From Mactromeris polynyma (lineage: Eukaryota; Mollusca; Bivalvia; Venerida; Mactridae), in contig JASFXZ010000005.1 of NCBI GenBank assembly GCA_032209605.1, forward strand, positions 20,512,860-20,576,859: a stretch of 64,000 nucleotides of DNA, read 5' to 3'. Numbering within the stretch: position 1 is the first letter of the stretch; every line of letters begins with the position of its first letter. The translations under genes and the position numbers were made by a program. The notes under the pieces are model-generated. The model made no database searches. It saw nothing but the letters and a program-made list of their open reading frames with translations, and was not told the DNA's origin. Positions 48,441 through 60,480 of the stretch are shown in pieces.

Positions 48441-48609
48441 TATTGGGTCATTTTTGTATATTCAATTAACTAGTTCATTAAATTGTTTGACTTTGATACC
48501 AAGACAATGGACATGATTGACAAGCATATGTTTATTTATACAATATTCTGACTCTGAAACTATTTCAGACTATGTTAAGTACTTGCTTGATAATGTTGAG
48601 CAGAAAAAC

Positions 48610-48766
48610 TACAGTAAAACGTCGATAAGAAGACCACTCTTTGAACTCTTGAAATCCAGTCTTAATATTGAGGAGGTCTTAATACTGAGGTTGAATAATA
48701 AGCGAAATAGGCAAAATGGACTTGTGTTCGTAACTTGAGGTGGTCTTTAAGTGAGGTCTTACTGTA
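48610..48766. mobile_element. Pogo/Tigger-like MITE, copy 9
   Basis: TACAGTAAAACGTCGATAAG ... GTGAGGTCTTACTGTA, interior GGTTGAATAATAAGCGAAAT. Downstream of IST1. Confidence 0.8.
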
Positions 48767-50708
48767 TCTATATTTCCTGATAACTTGTGTCTATGGCTGT
48801 GATACATAGGACTTTTGAGGCTGTTTTTAAGAAAATACAAAAAATGTTGATATGACACGGCTGGAGTGAGTACCATAATTTTGAAGTCATTCATTTAATT
48901 TTACGACGGAAGAACGTTTTTGTAAGAAATTTCTGTGGCTGTAGATTATTGATCAGCTTTAGTGAAGGATTGTAGTTGCATTCTGAAATTAGTACCTATA
49001 GTTGACTGTGTCTAGATTTTGATGGAATTGTATATATTTTTTAAAATTGTGGAAGTTAGCACTTCTTATATTGTTTAAAGATAATTGATAAGATAACTGT
49101 TATGTTATTTTGAATTTATAGTCAAGGGTTACCCTATTCATTATGTTAATACCAGTTTGTTATTTCCTCTCTACATTGTGCAATGGTTAAGTGGTTAAAA
49201 TACATTGTGACAGTACATCTATTGACTTTCTTTGTTGTCAATTTTAAGCAATGATTTTCTGTCCATCTTGTATAATATTATATGTTAATATATTGCCTTA
49301 CATTTTTTGTCACGCAGTTCATGTACTTAGTCTTTTACATTAAAATAAAAAATATGTTAGTAAATATCTCAACTCACTATACACATGTAGTATGAAGCAA
49401 TATCAACACTTGTGCTTTGTCGACATATTGAGGGTTTGGTCCCAAACCTTCGTTACTCAGTTTTTGTGATGATGCAGATACTTTAGTTTTCATGAAAATC
49501 CTCAATGTGTGAAAACATAGTATTGATCTGTGACGCCATTGTGCATTAAGACTTAACATTCAGATTTATTGAAAACAATTGTGACATTAGATTTCCATCT
49601 ATCTTGATTAGAATTCAAACATTGACATTCAAGTTGCTGTAATATCTTAATTTTGAGAAGAGGAAGTTTTCTGCAGCAAGTCAGCCATCTGATAAAAATA
49701 CGCTTTCAACTTGCAGCGTTCTATCAACACATAGAGCATCCATTTCTTAAGGACCAGCAGGGAAATGTTTAAAAGTGGCAATTGCCTCGACGATTTAAAC
49801 ATTGCAGCCAAAAAGGGACCTAACATTAATCTTTGTGTCAACAACAACTTTTGGTTGAAGGCCTCCCACCACTAAATGCATCTCACAATGCTTGATTCAA
49901 TTCTTATAGACCCACCAATCATAGCCCCGCATACGTGTCTCTGTACTCCGACTTTTACACACACCTTCGTAACAAATGTGGTGGCTGGACTACACCAATC
50001 ACAAAACAACAATTCCTAGGATTTCCACTCGGTCACGGTGGTCACAAAGTTGTTTCAAAAATATGCAACGATATTTACTGTTCCTTACAGGGGATTTAAA
50101 ATATAAAGAGGCTTTCTTTTATCATTTTGTCACAAACATGTTTTAGCTGATTCAAACTTAACTGCTCATGCAGAATTCTTGCGATCCTCTAATCCAGAAA
50201 ATGTGTCAAATATTTGCCTTTAGGCTTCAACTTGACACTTCGAAAACTCTTATTGCAGTGAGGTCTAGTCTAGACTACAGTTCGATGGTGGTTAATTTGT
50301 GCTGTACAATGCAGTGCTATAGCTTTTATTAACCAAAAACGTGCGTCTAATTATTCCCTAGAGGATGGTGATTCTGATAAAACCTTGTGTGACATTATTA
50401 CTTATATTGCTTGAGACATTTTTATAGCAATCATACTTTCTTACCAATGAAAGAAATAATAGACTTCATTTATGATATATCCTCTGGAGTTTGACACGAT
50501 TTATAGCAGACGACAGACATTTCCCAGAAGTGGCTCTGGAGATATTTATGAGCCGCCTCCCTTCATGCTTATTCGGATTATTTTTCACAATCTATTTGTA
50601 TACATGTACATTACAAAAATAAAATCATTTTGATATTCAGTATTTCGAGGGTCCGAATATGCTCCGAGTATGCATCCGTTTAAATAATTTCGAACATCAT
50701 ATTCATGC
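48767..50708. other. Intergenic sequence without recognised genes
   Basis: Mostly AT-rich. A stretch near 49700-50050 has several medium open segments on plus (GNCLDDLNIAAKKGPNI; NKCGGWTTPITKQQF) in different frames. It might be a decayed coding relic, but I cannot name it. Confidence 0.35.
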
Positions 50709-51190
50709 CTGCGTCTCATTGGAACAACAACATGCTCATTGGAGCAAGCACTTGCTTATTGGAACCACAACCGGCAAAAAATCGAGTCTAATGCATCCTA
50801 ACGTGAACAAATGTTTCTAAAATTAGTGTACAGACAATATTTTGTCAATATAAAGCTATACACGTGCCGTTGAAGGGGTAAGATACAGAAAGCGATACCC
50901 CTTTTCATAAAAAAACAAGATTTCGCCGATGTCAACAATAAGCTTTGGAACGTTATGCAAGTTCTAGACGATCAGGTTTTGGTATTTGTTTCCAACTTTT
51001 ACATTTAACAGAAGGCATAAGCAATCCTATGTGGAACTACATTCCCTGATTTTTTAATTTTACACCTCACAAAGGGGGGGGGGGATAAGACCACACTCGC
51101 CGTTCACGTCCAATTATGGACGCAACAACGGAAGAACCATTGTAACATTTTCAACGCATAACAAAATGTTGTTGTTCCAATGAGACGCAG
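50709..51190. mobile_element. TIR element with perfect 25-bp ends
   Basis: Left CTGCGTCTCATTGGAACAAC-AACAT and right ATGTT-GTTGTTCCAATGAGACGCAG are exact inverted repeats. The internal word CTCATTGGA/TTATTGGA repeats near the left end. 482 bp with no transposase. Confidence 0.85.
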
Positions 51191-51619
51191 ACGTGATACT
51201 GCTAGTCAGATTTAATTCCTGTGTTACAATTTCATCTCTTATTTGCTATGAATTAGTATCAGATTTCGAAATTAATTTATTGATGGATGATTATCTTTTC
51301 ATATCGTGTATATTTGCTCTACGTTAATCAAACAGTCAAAAACATCAACTCCGTTCATTACATACACCGCCTATCGTTTCTAGTGACTGATATTGCTGTC
51401 TGCTGGAAACTGATAGCTTCATTAAATCAATTTACTGCTGGGATTCAATTACTTTACGAAATGAATGATACGTAAGTCTTGACATTTTTGTCGTGTGCAA
51501 AATCTAAAACTGATCTGAAGTTAGTTGATTCAGTAATCAAATTTAAAGAAGAAAGATTTGATCTTGTCTGATATGCTGTCTTTTATAGGCTGTGTTAAAC
51601 CAGGATAGATAAACACCAT

Positions 51620-52065
51620 CAAGGGCAATATTACAGAAACATCTTAAGTAAGTCTTATCCATATATCCTTAAAATTCATTTTCCTTAAACTGATGTATTT
51701 AACATACAGGCTATTATATGGTCAAATCAAGAGTGAAATTGAAATCTTAAGTGAAAATATTTAAGATTCACTTAAGATGTTTCAGTAATACGCGTCCATG
51801 GACAATATTACAGAAACATCTTAAGTAAAATCTTATCCCTATCCTTAAAATGACATTTTCCTTAATTGGTTTATTTAACATATATGCTATTATACGGTCA
51901 AATCAAGAGTGATAAATGAATAGTATTAATATGTTGTTGTCATACCATTAAAACGCCCAACAGTCCTAATGTGGTTTTGGAATTACATGTACATCCATTT
52001 GAACTTTGGTGAAAATATTTAAGATTCACTTAAGATGCTTCTGTAATACGGGCCCTGTGGCTAAC
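51620..52065. mobile_element. Two adjacent TIR elements (ACAGAAACATCTTAAGT ends)
   Basis: ATATTACAGAAACATCTTAA occurs at ~51629 and ~51808; inverted ends (ACTTAAGATGTTTCAGTAAT, ACTTAAGATGCTTCTGTAAT) lie at ~51770 and ~52028. This is either two tandem copies or a nested insertion. Confidence 0.75.
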
Positions 52066-52694
52066 CCTAACATTTATTAATTCAAATGACAATTCACTTA
52101 TTCGTTCCCTAGTTTACCTGAATTTCGAGAAATGAATTTTATATGAAAAAAGGAATTCAATATTTAAAAGAAATGTTTCACAGAAGGTTTTCAGTTAAAT
52201 GTCATTTATGGGCTATTATGTAAAATTCAGCGAAGTATTGAAATATTGAATATTTTCATGAATAATTCACATAGTACTACGTACTCTATTCAAATTGGTA
52301 AATAAAGCGAAATAATACATTTCCTTTTACCTCAATACACAGACTAATCACCCAAGCCACTGATTTTCAACAAAACGTTTCACTATTTTTTTTTATCACC
52401 ATTCAAAAATGAGACAATACATTTTTACACTTCAGTGACGTCGTTTCATTTTCTTATACAATGTATAGCATATATTATATTACATATCATATTACACATT
52501 GTACTAGAATTCTCATACAAAACTCATTGATTGAGAATATTTTAACCTGTGGGTTATGGACTTAATAGCTAAACTATTGAGTGTAGAATAAATCTGTCAA
52601 CTAACGCTCCGAAATTTCTGGAGTAGCTGGAAGTACTACAACAAAGTATATTTTTCACCGTGAACGCTGGTAAGTAAATTCATTCTTATTTCTT

Positions 52695-52885
52695 TAACAT
52701 CGATTGTGAAACAATTTTTTACAGTTTACAATAGTCACTCTCGATGACTGCTTCTTTGGTCGGTCTAACCAGAACTCGCGCCTAATTCAGGGACTGTTTA
52801 AGACCGTGGAAGAACCTTGACCCGGTGGCGGGATTCGAATCCACGAAGTTCGGGTCCGGTGCACGGCGCTGCGGACCTACTCTTA
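52695..52885 (-). mobile_element. SINE family B, copy 3
   Basis: ATCGATTGTGAAACAATTTT, CACTCTCGATGACTGCTTCT and a tRNA-like minus-strand head near GGCGGGATTCGAATCCACGA. Confidence 0.7.
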
Positions 52886-53574
52886 AACCGTGTAAGTGTT
52901 CATATACATGGCTGGATTTCTATTCAGTCTTTTTGTCGTCTGTAAAACGGATTCACATTTATCGGTCTAATTTGGAAAGTGGTGGATGATGGTGAAATTG
53001 ATAAGTTGTCGTCTGCACACTCTCAAGCGTCGTCAAGCTCATGACCACGCCTCATCACAGTAAAATGTTTTCTTCACGGTTGAGCTTTGCAGAGGTGTTA
53101 TTAAAATACCAATTTCTCTTTCTGAACAAGAAAAACATACGCATTTTGAAAACAGGATACGAATTGTTGCAACAGAAAGAGAAGTTAGTGTTAATTCACA
53201 TTTCGGCAAGTTTGTGTAGCAACGGTTCTGTTAATCAAAGTACGAAATACATCATAATTAGGATTTTTGGCAAAATATATCTACTTCGCTATTTTGGAAA
53301 AACACTCACAAGTCTGAGAAAATAACTTGTAAAACTATATATGTTAAGTTTGTCTGACATTTTGTAACTATATCACCATATTTTATTTCTAAATTCTTAC
53401 TATACCTCTAATAACCACAAGTACTGAACTGCTCTAATATAATTTTCTCACCGATTACAGATGTCAATCTATAAAACTTTGAAAAAAAGTTTAATGCCGA
53501 AACAAACGTATTGCATTGCAATTATAGAATTCGAAGAAATAGATCTTTCGTGAAATGCCTTATTTTTATTTCAG

Positions 53575-53657
53575 TGGCTATAAAAACATGGATGCCAGTG
53601 AGATTGATATTTCTTTATTATCCAGATTTAATGGTCCGTCCAAAATGGCCGTCAGAA
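53575..53657 (+). CDS. STAND-ANK exon with start codon
   Basis: Acceptor tttcag at 53571-53574, ATG at 53588-53590 in a GTGGCTATAAAAACATGG context, donor AGAA|GTAAGT. The acceptor implies an upstream non-coding exon, not located. Confidence 0.7.
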
Positions 53658-56600
53658 GTAAGTATACAACATTTATGTGTTATGACCTTTACCTTCGATT
53701 TGATGAATAGACATCAAAGTTGGTAGACAGTAAATATATAATGTTCTTTAAACAAAACTAAATAATAGTGAAACAAATTGAAAATTGCCACCGAGCATAG
53801 CACACAACCTGACTCCTACCTGTCGTGTTGCTTTCCATTATGTTTCTTACAAGATGCCGCATTGTCTTCTTTCGTTCACGACTCCATACCAAGTTTTTTC
53901 CATTTGCAGACAATACAGAAGTTTACACACGCCCAGAAAATCATGTCGAGAGAGTATTGAGCGTACCTGGACAAAGACTGGCTGAGACAAATACTACAGC
54001 TACAAGAGAATCTCTATCAAGGCGTAATATTATTATACATTTATTTCAGGAAAAGTGTTGTTCATCCATATTTTAGTTGAAATGAAATCACATTGCACTA
54101 TCAATTGCATAAATACTGAACGGTTTTAATCTAATGAGAATTTTCTCTGATACTATGCAACTTCTAAAATATTGTACAGTCAGTTCAAATTGAAATTAAC
54201 ATTCAAAATTACAGCAGCAGTGCTCAAAATCACTGTTCAGTTCATAAATTACTGAGCTATGTTGCACATTGAATAAGTACTACAATCAGTATGATAGACT
54301 CGTTGCAAGAAACAAAGCGGTGAAATATTCTTGCATTTAAAAATGCTCAAATGTTTAGTGAACAGTACGTCAGTAAAGTTGACATTGAACGTTTTATGTT
54401 TATGTCATACTATCAAGCTAGATTACGCTTGCCTTACATATATTTTGTACGATTTGATACTATATGTATGTATGTGTATATATATACACAGGAATTGTAT
54501 GGCTCAACAGTATGTTGTTTTGGCATACTAAGAATTCTGTCATATTATTTTGGCTAAAATATGTTGTTTTGGAATGGTAATATGTAATCTTTGCCATAGT
54601 TTGCTGTTGATTACATACACTGTCTCTCCCGAGAACGCATGTACAATTTGTGTAATCTTTTATGATTATTTAGAAAACAAATAAACAAAAACATGATTTA
54701 CATCTCCATATAAGGACATTTCTAAAATTTACAAACCCAAATTACATGCTTTCTCGCCATTTTTCACGCTGCTCATTACTGTAAAAACGATTATTGCTGC
54801 TTTGTAAGAAAAACTTTTCAGTGTTCAATATGCAAGTAAATATATGTCATATTATTATTATTATTAAAGTCAACATCCTCCGTTTCTTGTATTTCAGCTG
54901 TCCGTTTTAAACTCTGAAATTCTGTATCATGTTTTGGTAAGTCAGGCCATACATTGCGCCCCTGTTCCATTGCGTATTTACCATTGTACCTCCTCAAATG
55001 CCTGATGTTTTATGGACTGTTGTTTTCTCTCAGGTCTGAGTGGAGAGGCATTCTCTTATTTATGTGGCGTTCCCTGTAGCAATGTATTCTCTCTTTTATC
55101 ATTTCAGACGTATCGTATGTAAAGAACATTCCCATCACTAAAGCTGGAGTGCAGAAAGTTGACAAACCTGATGGACATTTATATAGTACGTGTTTTCAAA
55201 ATGTTCTCTTAAAGTATTTATGTATCTTATATTTCAAATTCTTGATGAAATCAAAACATCTCGGGTATGATTAGAATTTACACTGATTGGAATGCTTGCA
55301 TAATCTGTCTATATTTTTATTATTTTGTCGCCACCACAGTTGAAAAATAAACATATGTATTAAAATATTAAGTATTAACAATACCATCTGTCAAGAAAAT
55401 TTACTCAAATCTGCACAAAACATGTATTTCGGATAGAAGGACTTTGAATAGTCGATTGTGAGTAATTCTAATACCTGTAAGATAAGAACGTCATTGCATT
55501 GTAGTGGTTGTTTTGTAAAATAATAAGGTTAAATATATTATTTCTCACGCCCATACCATTGTTTATGTCAGTGCACTAAATGTAACTTTTCATTTTATTC
55601 CATATCAGGTACGTTGCTGCAGTCTGACCGAATGAAAATGCAGAACAGTATAGTCGGTAAGTAGGTAACCGGAAGTAGTATCAGACAGTGATCTTTTATA
55701 TGACCAAGTTTTATCGATTTTTTTAAAAATTTAACTTCGATGTTATAAACTACAAGTTATTCAATAATACTCACGGTAATTAAAGAATGTTAATATTAAA
55801 TTTACCCAGCAGAACAGCAGTTAATAAAAGGATTAGTTATATAACAGGGTATGTAAAGGATTGCGATAATACCACGTCCACAAGTTACTTAGCAGTTGTA
55901 TATAAGATGTCAGTTTCGTTTCATTAATTGACTGTGTAGTCCAGCGTAGGACGCATTCTGCTTAGCACTTGGCTTGGTCGGCGGTTTTATCCCTTCTTCC
56001 CTCATAGATAAGAAGGGATATACGTTGACCTTGTCAGAGGTATTGTGGATACGTTGTTTACGCATTTGTTTCTGTGTGTCTCTTGTAAGGGACGAACAAA
56101 CTGCATGATGCGTGTAATGTGGTCGCACGGCCATGATACGCTCGTTTGTGTTCTCCTCAAGTACATGTACCGTAGCATAAATGCAATAGGCATTTATTTG
56201 ATTGAATTGTCGTTAATTCAAATAATATTACTTAAAATTCATCACATGGGTACTACAAATACTCGACCATTTTTTTTAAACTTTAGAAAGGTTGTTTTAA
56301 ATAATATATAAGTAATGTTAATAATGTTGACCAAACTTTTATATACATATACATATAAATATACTCAGGAACCTCGTAAACATCTTTACTGATACATGAC
56401 AATGATGAACTGACATGACTCATCTCCCGGGACAACTGCTTATGTTAATAACTTAACATTCTTTACAGAGAGAAGTGTCGATACCCTAGAGAGACATAAG
56501 ACCAGAATGAATATTTTGAATACAGAACGAGACACAGACGCGTTTCGTGCAGCGCTCGAAACTTTACAGGATCGAAGAAGTGTGTGTATTACAGGTAAGC

Positions 56601-59600
56601 TGGGCTCGGGAAAAACATTCACCGCTCTCAATCTAATGACAACATTTCTGGACGAAAACTGCGATTTGAAACCGTATATTTTACATTCACCATTCGAACT
56701 AGAACATTTGAAAGACACGAGCACTTGCGTCGTGGTTTTAGCAGACAACTTTATTGTTCAACGAATTGGAAGCCAGGAAATGACTTTACACATTTGGGCT
56801 CGAATGATAAAGAGTATCTCATCGCATATAGAGCGGAGGAGGATTCGATTTATATTTACTACAGATATTAGGGATATAAATTCTAAAACTGAAGATGAAT
56901 TACTAATGAATACACTGGTAAATGTAAATAATACGCATGATTTAGACGACGAAACGCTAACGTTGAGTAATAAAGACAGAAACAAACTATTGACTCTTTA
57001 TAGCAAACATTTCAATAAGCCCTTGTTCTCCAGTCCCAAGCACATTGCATCACTGGCTCTTCGGACACATGACGGGGCGACAGGCTTTCCTTTGAGTTGC
57101 AGCATGATTGGCATCAGTGGATCTGAAGAAATATTCATCGATTCATTCCAGAGTATGTGTGGATTTATTACGGACATACGTGAATACCAGTTTCCTAGCT
57201 TCGTTCTGATGCTTCTAGTATTAATTCTTAAAGACAAGTGTACACTGAATAATTTGCGGCATGAACAGCTTTGTACTTTTAAGAATGTCTTAGATGTTCT
57301 AAATAACTCTGAGTGTTCCTTGTCGGATATAACTACAGGGCTGGCAAAACTGAAAAGACAAAATGTTCTCTCTGAAGATGAAATGGGGATGATTTCTTTC
57401 ACCCACGAAATACACTACCATTGTTTACTCTACTTTATCTCGCAAGAGTTTGTGGCGGACATTCTTCCAATGTTGTCAATAATTGACATAAATACCATAT
57501 TGTATTTACCTGAAACTATTTTAAGTAATGAAAGTTATGGTCAAACCTACCTTATCAACGTGATAAAGTCTTCGCCAGGACTTCTCAGCAAAGTAGCTTC
57601 AAGGGTTAATGATATTCTTGAAGCAAGGGCAACGCAAGACTTTGTGCTCCTGGCTTTGTCCCCTTTGTGGTCGCTTCAAGCATTCTTGGACACCATATTG
57701 TCAATGTTTGGATATCAGTTCTTTTTTGTGACAGATATATTAAAATTACCTTTGTGTGCATATTTTGTAAGAACAAATAACATTCGCATTATATATACGC
57801 TCATTAACTTTATAAGTTCAATGCCGACAATAGCATTAACGACGATACGGGCGCCGATACAACGGACTCTGGAGGAAGCATGTCTTCTGTGCGATGATGA
57901 TTTGGTACGAGGTCTAATGACATTGCTTCCAAATCCTGATGCATCGGTAATCTACGCGACTATTGAAGGTGGTAGTGTCAAAATACTGCACAATGTGTGT
58001 AGCAAAATCACGGATACATTTCGCCGGATACCGCTGGAGATGATACAGTTTGCTTGTCAATATGGCAACTTTGAAATTTTAAAGTATCTGCTTGATTACA
58101 TGGATATTTGCTCTGAAAAAATCTCGAAACCGACTTTAATTAGACGGCGAAATAGGGAGGGAGAAACTTTACTTCATTATGCAGCACGAGGTGGTTGTGT
58201 AGCAATGTTCGAGTACCTTGTTGAACAAAGGTGTGACCCTACTCAATGTAGTGCGAATGGTCGTAATGTACTTCATACTGCAGCTGAATACGGACAATTT
58301 CAAATGGTTAGGTACTTGTGCTCAACATATCCGTATTTCGTCGGTGAAAAGGATTGTAAGGGTGTGACATGTGTCCACCTGGCGGCAAGAGAAGGACATG
58401 CCGATATCTTACAAATTCTTCTGAACCATGAAACAAATATCACTCATCTCCCTGAATGGGATAACACACCATTTCATTTCGCAGTGTTCAATGGCCATGC
58501 TGAAATTTGTAAGTATTTGTTGACCGTAGATTCAGAACTTCTACTTCGTCGAAACAAGAGCTCTTTGCTTCCAATCCAGCTGGCAGCTAGAAATGGAAAA
58601 ACGAATGTGCTAAAATTTCTGATTGAAAGGGGATCCGATCTTTTTACTAAAACAGTAGACGGGAGAACATTGTTACATTTAGCTACGTATCACGGCCATT
58701 TGGATACTGTTAAATATCTCTGTTCTCACTATCCAAAGTTTGTGAAAGAATATGATATTCATGGTAACACAGTTGTTCATGATGCTGCCGCAAGTGGTGA
58801 TTTGCAAATACTTAAATACCTTCAAACTGTTGGAGAAAATCCGCTGGCACAAAATGATGAAGGTACCACGACGTTGCATGATGCATGTTTCCATGGTAAA
58901 CTAGAGATGACTAAGTTTCTCTGCAACACATATCCTCAACTGTTTCATTCTACAAACAGAAATGGCTACTCACCATGTTTTGGTGCTTCTCTTGGAGGCC
59001 ATGTGGACATTTTGAAATTTCTTGTCAATGAGGGTGCCGATCCGACAAAACAGTCAGAAGACGGAAGCACTCCATTGCACGAAGCCGCATTTGGTGGTAA
59101 ACAGGAAGTGGTAAATTATTTAACCACTGCGTTTCCAGATATGGTCGAAATAATGAACAACGCTGGATATTTAGCTTGTCACTTTGCTGCCCAAGAAGGG
59201 TATTTAGACATATTAATGAAGTTGATGAGTTATTCGGAACAACCACCGAAAACAAAGGATGAACAGACATTGTTGCACATATCTGTGTACAATGGTAGTT
59301 TGTTAGTAACCAAATTTCTCAGTCAAGCATTTCCATCTTTGTTGGAAACAACAGACAAGGATGGTTCGTTGCCGATTCATTACGGGGCGCGGAGTGGGAA
59401 TATTGACATGTTCCATTACCTCGTAGAACAAGGTCAGGACCCAGAAGCATGCACGGCTTCCGGAAGTACGAGTCTCCATCTGACTGCGTTCGATGGTAAT
59501 ATTACTATGGTAACATATCTGTGCGATAAATATCCACAATTAACACAAGTGCTTGATTCTAATGGACATAACGCAGCCCATTTCGCTGCAGGAAGCGGAG

Positions 59601-60193
59601 AAATTCCTGTCTTACTAAATATACTCGAGCGAAATGTCAACCCACTCATACGTTCTAGAAACGGAAGTACGCTGCTGCTAAAGGCGGCATTTGGTGGACG
59701 CATTGAAATGACCAAATATTTGTGCACTCAGTTCCCGTCACTACTGTCGATGTCCGATGAGTTCGGGTGTAATATTCTACATTACGCGGCTTGTGGAACA
59801 AATTCCATTGACGTTATCCGTTATGCTGTTGAACAAGGAGTTGACTCCAAGTCTCAAGCAAATGATGGATATACAATGCTTCATATTGCCGCTTACCATG
59901 ATAACTATGAAGTCGTGAAATACATTTGCGAAGAGTTTCCATTCCTGCTGTACACACCAGACACCAGTGGAAACACTCCCGATGTTTCAGCAATCAACGG
60001 AGGCTCGAAGCAGGTCGTTCAGTTTTTCGACATGCTCAGAAAATCGAATGATGTTTCGGCATATGATTCATCAACAATGATGTCTGATGTATGTTGTTAT
60101 ACGGGACATTGTTACAGTCTTCGTCACATTGCTGAGACAATAGCTGGAATTATGTGTTTCTGTCGACGTGCAAATAAGAATGAAACAAACTAA
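53588..60193 (+). CDS. nSTAND3 NTPase-ankyrin repeat protein (5 exons, 1344 aa)
   Basis: Exons 53588-53657 (exon from 53575), 53910-54023, 55108-55185, 55609-55656 and 56469-60193 join in frame (4035 nt with stop). Start: MDASEIDISLLSRF. The first 116 residues have no recognised domain. Residues ~117-330 are an nSTAND3-type P-loop NTPase: Walker A GKLGSGKT (~146-153), a Walker B-like strand CVVVLADNF in which the usual acidic pair is replaced by ADN, an RFIFTTD strand and LSNKDRNKLLTLY. A helical region follows. From ~residue 600 to ~1290 there are about 20 ankyrin repeats (TLLHYAARGG, LHTAAEYG, TPLHEAAFGG). STAND proteins act as ligand-controlled switches in immunity, death and scaffolding; this one's partner is unknown. 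The large last exon is intact. Confidence 0.88.
53910..54023 (+). CDS. STAND-ANK exon 2
   Basis: tttgcag acceptor; encodes NTEVYTRPENHVERVLSVPG and TATRESLSR. The donor GGC|GTAATA is non-ideal, and exon end and phase were chosen because they rejoin exon 3 in frame. Confidence 0.6.
55108..55185 (+). CDS. STAND-ANK exon 3
   Basis: Encodes VSYVKNIPITKAGVQKVDKP and DGHLY. Borders are atttcag|AC and TATA|GTACGT. Confidence 0.75.
55609..55656 (+). CDS. STAND-ANK exon 4
   Basis: A 48-nt exon encoding TLLQSDRMKMQNSIV. Acceptor catatcag, donor GTCG|GTAAGT. The next exon begins AG, completing Glu. Confidence 0.78.
56469..60193 (+). CDS. STAND-ANK exon 5: NTPase and all ankyrin repeats
   Basis: A single 3.7-kb exon carrying the whole NTPase and ankyrin region, stop TAA at 60191-60193. 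An in-frame ATG (56507) opens MNILNTERDTDAFRAALETL, but the phase-compatible upstream exons argue it is not the only start. Antisense frames over this exon are shadows. Confidence 0.95.
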
Positions 60194-60235
60194 TAATCAA
60201 TTAAATGTTCCGAGCTTTACGCCGTTTTTCAGCAG

Positions 60236-60480
60236 TATTTCAGTCATATACGGCGGTCAGTTGACTTACCTATTGCTCCTTGGTTTCCGACCAGTACTAA
60301 CCTGCTCATCTGTAAGCAGCTGGCAACTTCCCCACATAACTCAGAGTTCAGAGGCGGAGGACAAAGTACAAAGCACTATATTCAGCTACATTGCTTCCGA
60401 AGAACATACGCCTCGCCCGAGTTTCGAACCCATGAAATCTGGATAAGCAGTCGAGCGCTCTACCGACTGAGCTACCACGT
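60236..60480 (-). mobile_element. SINE family A, copy 4 (best tRNA-like head)
   Basis: On the minus strand from ~60480: GTGGTAGCTCAGTCGGTAGA, GCGCTCGACTGC and GGGTTCGAAAC give a clear A box and B box. The body (GGCGGTCAGTTGACTTACC, ACCAGTACTAACCTGCTC) is shared with copies 1-3. It is tRNA-derived, not a tRNA gene, because the acceptor and anticodon stems do not close. Confidence 0.8.

Noticed and set aside
53041..53325. 94-aa plus-strand ORF upstream of the STAND gene
   Set aside because: No recognisable similarity, no splice or promoter support; length is compatible with chance.
54899..54938. Exon-like segment (tttcag|CTGTCC...TTTTG|GTAAGT) in the STAND gene
   Set aside because: In the phase needed to join its neighbours it contains a stop, while exons 2 and 3 join in frame without it.
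56440..59727. Several minus-strand ORFs of 70-134 aa
   Set aside because: Shadows of the STAND-ankyrin exon.
60400..60480. tRNA gene on the minus strand
   Set aside because: A and B boxes are present, but stems do not pair into a cloverleaf and the body is a repeated SINE.
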